This document shows, one piece after another, positions 57,341 to 64,000 of a DNA stretch of 64,000 bases. The DNA is taken from the NCBI GenBank assembly GCA_024509875.1, contig JAMPIV010016252.1, forward strand, positions 32,501-96,500. Reading direction: 5' to 3'. The DNA is from Oreohelix idahoensis. Its lineage: Eukaryota > Mollusca > Gastropoda > Stylommatophora > Oreohelicidae. Both the position numbers and the translations under genes were made by a program. The notes under the pieces were generated by a model that was not told where the DNA came from, did not search any database, and worked only from the letters and a program-made list of their open reading frames with translations. The stretch's first letter is position 1, and each line of letters opens with the position of its first letter.

Positions 57341-58485
57341 AAAACTGTTTTGACTAGATGTTTCAATAAAGGTACAAATACTTATACACAAATTGTAGTA
57401 CCTAGAATTTTTAGACCTTTGGTTTTAAAAACCAGTCATGATATCACTATGGCAAGTCATATGGGTGTTAAGCGCACCTTAAGCAGAGTTACTTCATGTT
57501 TTTATTGGCCTGGCGTAAATAAAGACGTCAGACTATATTGTCGTTCATGTCCGACATGTCAGAAAGTATCTTGTAAGGGTAAGGATCATATGGCACCCTT
57601 ACAGATAACAGATGTACCAACACGCGCTTTTCAGAAAGTTGCCATTGACATCATCGGTCCGATAGTCATGTCAGAACGAAAACACCAGTATATTTTGACA
57701 TGCATTGATCTTTGTACAAGATAGCCAGAGGCCATACCATTGAAAGAAATTACTACTATTTCAGTGGCAAAGGCATTATTTTTGATATTTTCAAGAATAG
57801 GATTACCTGAGATCGTCTTATCTGACAGGGGGACTCAATTTATGTCACAGTTAATGAGGCAGATTGAAGATATGTTGGGTATTAAACATGCTTTTACCAG
57901 TCCATACAGACCTTGCTCAAATGGGGTGTGTGAGCGCTACAATTGGACTTTAAAAAGAATGTTAGGGAAGGTTACAGAGTCAAATCCTCGTGATTGGGAC
58001 AAACTGTTACCGGCAGTTCTCTTCGCTTTTAGAGAAGTACCACACGAGAGTACAGGGTTCTCCGTTTGAACTCGTCTATGGGGCCAATCCGAGAGGTCCT
58101 GTACACATATTAAAAGATTTACTACTTGGCTCTACCAAGAACGAAGAAACTCGCAGTAGTTACGAGTTTGTTATTGATCTCAGAGAGCGTCTGTCTGATG
58201 CTTGTAAGGTCGCAGTACAATCAATTCAAAACTCCACCCAGAGATCGAGGTTGCTTCACAACCAATTTCGAAAGCTATGAAAAGTTTCACCAGGTGATGA
58301 AGTTCTTTTACTGCTTCCTACAAAAGAAAATAAACAACTACTAATTTCCTGGCAAGGGCCATACACAATAAACAAAAAAATAACTGATGTCGATTATGCT
58401 ATAAACATCAGAGGAAAATGCAAAACATATCATGTAAATATGTTAAAAGCATATACTCGAAGTCCTCCTGAATTACAGGACATTT
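57341..58485 (+). pseudogene. Gypsy 5 integrase, disrupted
   Basis: Zinc domain HDITMASHMG ... YCRSCPTCQ. DDE core: AIDIIGP with the first Asp, LSDRGTQ with the second, and NGVCERYN with the Glu at the expected 35-residue spacing. FELVYGANPRGP follows, then the GPY/F-type module WQGPYTINKKITDVDYAI. Defects: TAG for a Trp at 57722-57724, a frameshift at about 58060 inside TGFSPFELVYG, and another near 58275. Catalytic residues are all present but the protein cannot be made whole. It lies upstream of RT, as in element 1. Confidence 0.9.
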
Positions 58486-58526
58486 AGAACAATATTGATG
58501 ATGAGACTATTTCTTCATCTTTTGCA

Positions 58527-59408
58527 GTGATCCATGCAGAGGACACTGTTTCATCTATTCCTTTGATGTTTACTTTACCTTCACTAAAATCAGTTGAATC
58601 TTGGAAAAATGTTTCCATTTCCCAATCGCTTCATCCTTCTTCACAAGAACAAGTCAGAGACATTCTTAGATCTTTTTATGATGTATTAACGGAATTACCA
58701 GGTCGTACTAATTTGATTACACATAACATCATCATTACCAACCATAAACCAATTAAATTACGACCATATCCAATTCCTATTCACTATAAAGAGCATGTAG
58801 AGATAGAAATTAAGGAAATGCTCAACATGGGTATAATAGAACCCTCTTCATCCCCATATGCTTTTCCCATGGTATTGGTGAAGAAACAAGATACATCATT
58901 AAGAATTTGTATTGACTTTAGAAAATTAAACAGCATAACCGTTACTGATGGAGAACCAATGCCAATCTTAGAAGATCTTTTGCATCAGCTATCGCAAGCA
59001 ACATACTTTAGCAAATTGGACTTATCTAAGGGATACTGGCAAATCCCGTTATCAGAAGAATCAAAGCCATTAACAGCCTTTACCACACCACTTGGTTTAT
59101 TTCAGTGGAATTTTATGTGCTTTGGTCTAATCAACGCACCTGCGACATTCGTACGCATGATGCGCCTCTTACTAGGCAACAGACAGGACATCATTACCTA
59201 CATCGATGATATTTGTTTATTTCACTCATCGTGGAACGAACATATTCAAGGCTTAACCTCGTTATTACATCTCTTACGATCACATGGTTTGACAGGTCCA
59301 TCAAAAGTTCAAATCGGTTTCAGGGAGATATCTTTTTTGGGACATCGTATTAGTCAAAATACGTTATGTCCAGATGAAAAAACAGTTAAACGCATCCTGG
59401 ATATCTAA
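58527..59408 (+). CDS. Gypsy 5 reverse transcriptase
   Basis: 293 codons open. LRPYPIPIHYKEHVE, then MGIIEPSSSPYAFPMVLVKKQ, RICIDFRKLNSIT, YFSKLDLSKGYWQIPL, FGLINAPATFVRMM, and YIDD (59199-59210) followed by ICLF. Then FLGHRI. All core RT motifs are intact. The upstream ATG is arbitrary; the frame is open to about 58487, and ESWKNVSISQSLHPSSQEQV matches the spacer of element 1. The frame is lost at a run of about 17 A near 59421, just before the connection segment. Copies the element RNA into cDNA. Confidence 0.92.
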   Translation: MIHAEDTVSSIPLMFTLPSLKSVESWKNVSISQSLHPSSQEQVRDILRSFYDVLTELPGRTNLITHNIIITNHKPIKLRPYPIPIHYKEHVEIEIKEMLNMGIIEPSSSPYAFPMVLVKKQDTSLRICIDFRKLNSITVTDGEPMPILEDLLHQLSQATYFSKLDLSKGYWQIPLSEESKPLTAFTTPLGLFQWNFMCFGLINAPATFVRMMRLLLGNRQDIITYIDDICLFHSSWNEHIQGLTSLLHLLRSHGLTGPSKVQIGFREISFLGHRISQNTLCPDEKTVKRILDI

Positions 59409-59433
59409 ATCCCCTCATCAAAAAAAAAAAAAA

Positions 59434-60021
59434 AAAGAAGTGAGAAGTTTATTAGGTTTAATCAACTACTATCACAAATTTATACCAAACTTTGCTTCCC
59501 TATCTGCACCATTATCTGCCTTGACGCGCAAGGGTGCACCATTAAAAGTTCAGTGGTCAGATAATGCTAATCGTTCGTTGAATATGATAAAGTCTGCATT
59601 TTCAAAGCATCCTATTCTATCGATTCCTGATGCTCGAAAAATCTTTTTTCTCAGAACGGACGCTTCGGGGACAGGCATAGGTGGCTGTTTGATGCAACGT
59701 TGGGACGACAGGCTTCATCCATGTGTCTATGTCAGCAGGAAGCTTCTACCAGCAGAACAACGCTACGCAGCTGGCGAGCGGGAGTTAATTGCCATTGTTT
59801 GGTCGATCTCCAAGCTTTCAAAATATCTAATCGGCCGAAAGTTTATACTAACGACAGATCACATGCCGCTGACAGCACTGAAAACCAAGACATACAGCAA
59901 CCCAAGATTACACCGATGGTTCTTATTGCTGCAGGAATTTCATTTCGACATCCAACCAATTCGTGGATCCGATCATTGGCTAGCGGATCTGCTGTCCAGA
60001 TGGTCTGATGAAAATAACTAA
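59434..60021 (+). CDS. Gypsy 5 RNase H
   Basis: Starts after the A-run with EVRSLLGLINYYHKFIP (connection). RNase H then shows LRTDASGTGIGGCLMQR, ERELIAIVWSISKL, TTDHMPLTAL and SDHWLADLLSRW, giving the usual acidic active-site set. A stop at 60019-60021 ends pol. Only the homopolymer separates it from RT, so this may be a recent slip or a sequencing artefact. Confidence 0.9.
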   Translation, partial: KEVRSLLGLINYYHKFIPNFASLSAPLSALTRKGAPLKVQWSDNANRSLNMIKSAFSKHPILSIPDARKIFFLRTDASGTGIGGCLMQRWDDRLHPCVYVSRKLLPAEQRYAAGERELIAIVWSISKLSKYLIGRKFILTTDHMPLTALKTKTYSNPRLHRWFLLLQEFHFDIQPIRGSDHWLADLLSRWSDENN

Positions 60022-60624
60022 AACTAGGTATCCGAATAGAATATCAGATCATGCACAGTCATTCAAAAAAATTGGAGCTGATGAACAGATTATCATATTA
60101 ATTACAAATACAAAAGTGTTATGACTATTCACGCTGACTAGTTACTATACAGAAGTGGACATTTAAATAGTTGACTTAATATTCCATGGTTTCTATGAAT
60201 ATACCTTGTAACCTAAATGAACTGGAATAGTGACATTATTCCGAGTGTTGACATTTACTATACTGTACAGCATGTGCAGAGGTTCTATTGCATTCACAGT
60301 GAAAACATACAGACTCACTCGCATATAAACTATGTGATAGTATACATATTGACATAGTGAATTCTATTTCAGGAAAGTGAGACAAACTTTATAGACAATA
60401 ATTAGTTTATTTATTTTCATCACTTATAACTTTTAGTGATATTTTATTTGCACTTTCAATTATTTAATCGAAATTGATTGGGTTTGATCGAAATTAATCG
60501 GTCTTTAATCGAAATTAATCGTTCTTAATCGAAATTAATCGGTTTTGATCAGGATTAATTAGTGTTTACTTAATATTCTATTCAGCGTCCACCCGAGGTA
60601 AACGCTCGCTGGACGAGGGGGTAA
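60022..60624 (+). other. Gypsy 5 3' UTR with tandem repeat and polypurine tract
   Basis: Non-coding. Between about 60462 and 60560 a unit close to ttgatcgaaattaatcgg is repeated about five times with variation. The purine tract gagggggtaa ends at 60624, directly before the 3' LTR. Confidence 0.85.
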
Positions 60625-61577
60625 TGTTGAGTACGCATCATGGGGCATAGCGATTATGTTAAAGTGGAGTTGGAGAGAGATCGCTTTGAACCATGTTGTA
60701 CACTCACCAAGCACAAAATAAATGCGATCATTAACTATGACTACGAGGTAGCGTAAAATGACGTAGAAGACATAGTGACAGGATTCCATAGCGTCGGCTT
60801 GTGTGGCAAGGTCCACTTATAGCAGTGTAGTTGATTCTACTCTCAAAGTGTTTATATTAGATGTAGATTTCAAGCAGAAATCTAGTGTGATTCTAATTCA
60901 ATTGGGGATAAACCCATCTCGTCAGGAGTTATGAGATTCGGGTAAGATTTAGGCTAGTATAGCAACCAGAGATATTTGAACAGATCAAGGGTATCGTAAC
61001 CGTCATGGAAAGGTATGGATGCCCAAAGAAAATATGTATAATTGACGACTAAAAGAAGATGAGCAAGAAGGCACCGAAGTGAAATACTATGTATATTGAA
61101 GGAAGACAAAATGTGTCCAGTGGAATTCCTAAGAATAAAATATGAAGGAAATAATAATTATGCTATGGAAGCACTTAAAAGAAAGATAAGTCTTGATAGC
61201 CTAAAGAATTTTGAAGAAGCATGGACTTATGCAGAAATAATTTATGAAATGCTAGAATCGATGTTTTAAATGAAACTGTCAAATTGTATTAAGAGCAATG
61301 TGTCGCTCATATAAGTTCCTGTGTTGAATAAAGTGAAAGTCGTTTAAACACAGAAGTTTTCGAGAAATGATTTCCAGTTGGAAGCATGAGTTTGCAGAGA
61401 TACATCCAGTTAATATCTGATGACAGTTAGTCAGATGAAAAGACTTAGAACACAAAGAACAGTTCGATTACGGAAAAAACTGTGGCCAGAATTTTGGTGA
61501 CTACATTTCAGAACAGTAATACAATATCCCTAGACATCATTCAACATACTGGAGCCAGAAGGAAAAGTTCCTTAACA
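60625..61577 (+). repeat. 3' LTR of gypsy element 5, interrupted
   Basis: Matches 52721-53673. Homology stops at ttaaca (61577), where LINE sequence begins. The rest of the LTR would be expected beyond the LINE, outside the window. Confidence 0.88.
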
Positions 61578-61608
61578 ATACCGTTTTTATAAAGTATGGC
61601 GCACCGTT

Positions 61609-62286
61609 GTGGTAAGAATGACCTGTTGTGAATCAGAACTTCACGACATCACCATACGTATTGCAGCACATCCAAAGAACATCTCCATCATACAGGTATA
61701 TGCCCCCACTACTGACTATGAGGATAATGCAATTGATACATTTTATGAAAATCTGGATGAAACAATTAAAAAAATTCCAAAGAAAAATCTTCTCATCGTG
61801 CTAGGTGATTGGAATGCTAAAATAGGGCCAGATGCATACGGTTAGTATGCTGGCACAGTGGAGAGATTTGGGACAGGAGAAACCAACGATCGAGGACTAA
61901 GGCTACTAGAATTTGCCAGCAACTATAAACTAACCCTTGCAAATACACTTTTTCCACATAAGTTATCAAGAAGAACAACATGGCATTCCCCGAAAACTGA
62001 GATACATGGCCAACTTGATTTTATTCTTGTATCCAAAAGATTCAAGTTCAATATTAATAAAGCCAACACTAGGACTTTTCCTGACGCCGACATTGGTAGT
62101 GATTACGACATGGTATTGATGCCGCTCAAGCTTAAACTCAAAAAGAATTATAATCAAAACAGATGTTCTCAGTTAAGATTCAATATAGACAGACTGAAAG
62201 ATCCAGACATCGCGGGAATCTTCGAGGCAACTGTTGGAGGACATTTTGCTGATCCAACGTTCTGGAGGATGATATCAACTCAATAA
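61609..62286 (+). pseudogene. CFDP2-like LINE endonuclease
   Basis: APE-type endonuclease, C-terminal two thirds: ISIIQVYAPTTDYED, LIVLGDWNAKIG, ERGLRLLEF-like NDRGLRLLEFASNY, RRTTWHSPK, QLDFILVSKRF and DADIGSDYDMVLM. The catalytic His of the SDH motif is Tyr. A TAG stop at 61843-61845 interrupts the DAYG-YAGT segment, and a frameshift lies near 62265. The endonuclease would nick target DNA; this copy cannot. Confidence 0.88.
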
Positions 62287-64000
62287 CAGAGAACATGAAA
62301 GACGTACGCATTGAATCAGCAAAAGAAATACTTGGTAAAAGAAAGAAAATAAACAAACCATGGGTTACAGATGACATTCTGAGGTTATGTGATATGCGGC
62401 AGGAAACGATAAAGGTTAAGAAAGAGGTTCCGGAAGCAGCATGGCAATACATTATAGTGAATAAAAATATTAGAAAGAAAATGATCAGGCCAAAGAAAAA
62501 TGGCTAGCTGATCAATGTGAGTCAATTAATACGGGGCTAATAAAAGGTAACAGCAAGGCAGCTTTCGACACATTAAGAAGACTATCAAAACCCCAACAGC
62601 CCAGGGTAACTGTCATAGAAGATAACAATGGGGCTCTGCTCAATGAAAAAACAGCTGTAATGAGAAGGTAGACGGAATATTGTAAAGAAGTATGTAACTG
62701 TAAACTCAACAATGACTATAGCATATTAAACAATATTAAGTGTGAATACAGGGAACTCGGAAATGCAGCAATATTACGGGAAAAGGCGGAAGAGGTTTTA
62801 CGTTCGATGAAAGGACGGAAGTCACCGGGTGTGGATAATATCCCAGTAGAGCTCTTGAAATATGGAGGACCAGATATAGTAACAATCATGACAACAATTT
62901 GCCAGAAGATATGGAGTACAAAAAAATGGCCAAAAGAGTGGACGCAGTCATTAGTAATACCGCTTCCAAAGAAAGGAAATCTACAAATGTGCAAGAATTA
63001 CAGAACCATTAGCCTTATTAGTCATCCAAGTAAAGTGATGTTAAGGATACTTTTGAACAGAATAAAACAGAAATCAGAAGAAATCTTGTCCGAGGAACAG
63101 GCTGGCTTTAGACCAAATAGAAGTACCTCAGAACAAATCTTCAATATTAGATTACTGATCGAAAACCATCTCCAGCATCAACGCGATTTATACCATATTT
63201 TCATCGATTTTACAAAAGCCTTTGATCGAGTCTGGCATGAAGGCTTATGGCAAATAATGAGAAAATTCAATTTTGATACCAAAATCATAGATATCATTGA
63301 AGCACTGTACAAGGATGTAAGCAGTGCGGTTTTTTGCAAGCAATGACATCGGAGAATTTTTCAAAACAACTGTAGGAGTTCGTCAGGGATGTATCATATC
63401 CTCGGTGCTCTTTAATATATATCTAGAACATATTATGCATGGTCCGCAACCAGACAATACGTCAAGGCCTAAAATGCCACCCACTGCAGACCCAAGTAGA
63501 ACAGTCCCAACTGAGATGGTTTGGCCATGTCTGCAGAATGGGAGAAGATCGGCTACCACGACAAGCATGGGAAACTAAGAGCTAGGGATCCAGACCCCCA
63601 GGACGACCGAGAGTCCGCTGGGAGGACAACATTAGACAATCTTTGAAGGACCGAGAACTGGAATGGAACCAGGCCAGAAAGAAGACAGCTGACAGAATAG
63701 TCTGGCGCTCTCTCTTCCAAACCTCTACACCTCACGGTAGAAGGGGAACGACTAAGTAAGTAAGTAAGTAAGTAAGAACATATTATGCAGGAGGCTCTCT
63801 ACGATTATAAAACAACCATATCGATTGGAGGCCGACCTCTCTGCAATCTACGTTTTGCTGATGATATCGATCTTAAAGCTGGAACAGAATCAGAACTTCA
63901 AGACCTTTCCTCTAGACTGGAGAAAGTAACAAGAACGTATGGGATGGAAATTAATATAGAAAACAAAAAGATATTGGTGAATAGCCATAAACAGCATGTT
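62287..64000 (+). pseudogene. CFDP2-like LINE RT, split by LINE-A
   Basis: Linker, then RT: GRKSPGVDNIPVELL, LPKKGNLQMCKNYRTI, EEQAGFRPNRSTSEQIFN, FIDFTKAFDRVWH. A frameshift follows near 63330, then TTVGVRQGCIISSVLFNIYLEHIM, which is cut at 63425-63439. After the LINE-A insert it resumes at 63790 with EALYDYKTTISIGG and LRFADDIDL (catalytic FADD intact, about 63848-63859) and runs off the window. Stops near 62505 and 62669 also break the linker. Confidence 0.88.
63440..63774 (+). mobile_element. LINE-A insertion nested in the CFDP2-like LINE
   Basis: 335 bp, 5'-truncated, same family as 389-950 (for example the shared segment around GRPRVRWEDNI and the final LFQTSTPHGRRG). It ends in the same TAAG tandem tail (about 63754-63774). 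A perfect 15-bp target duplication agaacatattatgca flanks it (63425-63439 and 63775-63789). Excluding it, the host LINE frame reads straight through from EHIM to QEALYD. It is the youngest layer of this nest. Confidence 0.95.

Larger units (their letters stand above)
52721..61577 (+). mobile_element. Gypsy element 5, nearly complete, integrase-first order
   Basis: Starts with TGTTGAG at 52721. The same LTR sequence reappears at 60625, just after the purine tract gagggggtaa. Order: LTR, leader (with a SINE inserted), gag-protease, integrase, RT, RNase H, LTR. The 3' LTR is broken at 61577 by a LINE, so its end and the target duplication lie outside the window. LTR differences are clearly more numerous than in element 1 (roughly 3% by eye over 953 bp), so it is older. 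Several stops and frameshifts inactivate it. Confidence 0.9.
61578..64000 (+). mobile_element. APE-type LINE (CFDP2-like) inserted in the gypsy LTR
   Basis: A 5'-truncated LINE beginning inside the endonuclease and running past the window end. Its protein is of the kind often annotated in invertebrates as 'craniofacial development protein 2-like'. It is itself interrupted by LINE-A at 63440-63774. Its reading frame resumes after that insert. Confidence 0.85.

Overview
This is non-coding-dense invertebrate animal DNA made almost entirely of transposable elements. I found no complete host protein gene, no rRNA and no free-standing tRNA. It is AT-rich, has kilobase-scale (TATG)n/(TA)n arrays, and carries Ty3/gypsy elements, APE-type and REL-type LINEs, mariner and Tc1 DNA transposons, a palindromic MITE and a tRNA-derived SINE. 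No prokaryotic signals are present. The mix of gypsy elements with integrase upstream of RT and 'craniofacial development protein 2-like' LINEs fits a marine or freshwater invertebrate, perhaps a mollusc or another lophotrochozoan. The species cannot be fixed from this sequence.

Layout. 1-960: two pieces of one LINE family (LINE-A) in opposite orientation. 1212-5028: compound microsatellite interrupted by the 3' part of a LINE with a restriction-like endonuclease. 5077-9992: gypsy gag remnants and a dispersed repeat. 10752-11683: a shortened mariner with 40-bp inverted repeats. 13310-23126: a complete, very young gypsy element on the minus strand (two 1513-bp LTRs, 5-bp target duplication). 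23587-28073: dispersed repeats, a 616-bp near-perfect palindrome and a gypsy RT/RNase H fragment. 28078-32790: a gypsy remnant whose protease gene is split by an RTE-type LINE with an 8-bp target duplication. 33087-34510: an RTE-type LINE carrying a striking A-to-G hypermutation signature. 35640-49788: mostly unrecognisable sequence with G+T-rich blocks, a decayed copy of a repeated invertebrate gene family, a LINE tail and a decayed Tc1-type transposase. 49789-50094: an unmutated relative of the hypermutated LINE. 52721 to the window end: a second nearly complete gypsy element, with a SINE in its 5' region. Its 3' LTR is broken by a LINE, which is itself broken by a LINE-A copy with a perfect 15-bp target duplication.

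How the parts relate. All the gypsy remnants belong to one lineage: coiled-coil gag beginning M-(S/A)-(T/S)-L-(D/E), an Asn/Arg-rich gag tail, a CxxC...CGHxLP motif, retropepsin, integrase, then RT and RNase H. The integrase-before-RT order is that of the Gmr1-like group of Ty3/gypsy elements. The LINEs supply insertion-order information through target duplications, so the window can be read as layered insertions. The most notable signal is the LINE at 33-34.5 kb: against its 49.8-kb relative almost every change is A-to-G on the sense strand, as expected if the RNA was hyper-edited (ADAR-like) before reverse transcription.
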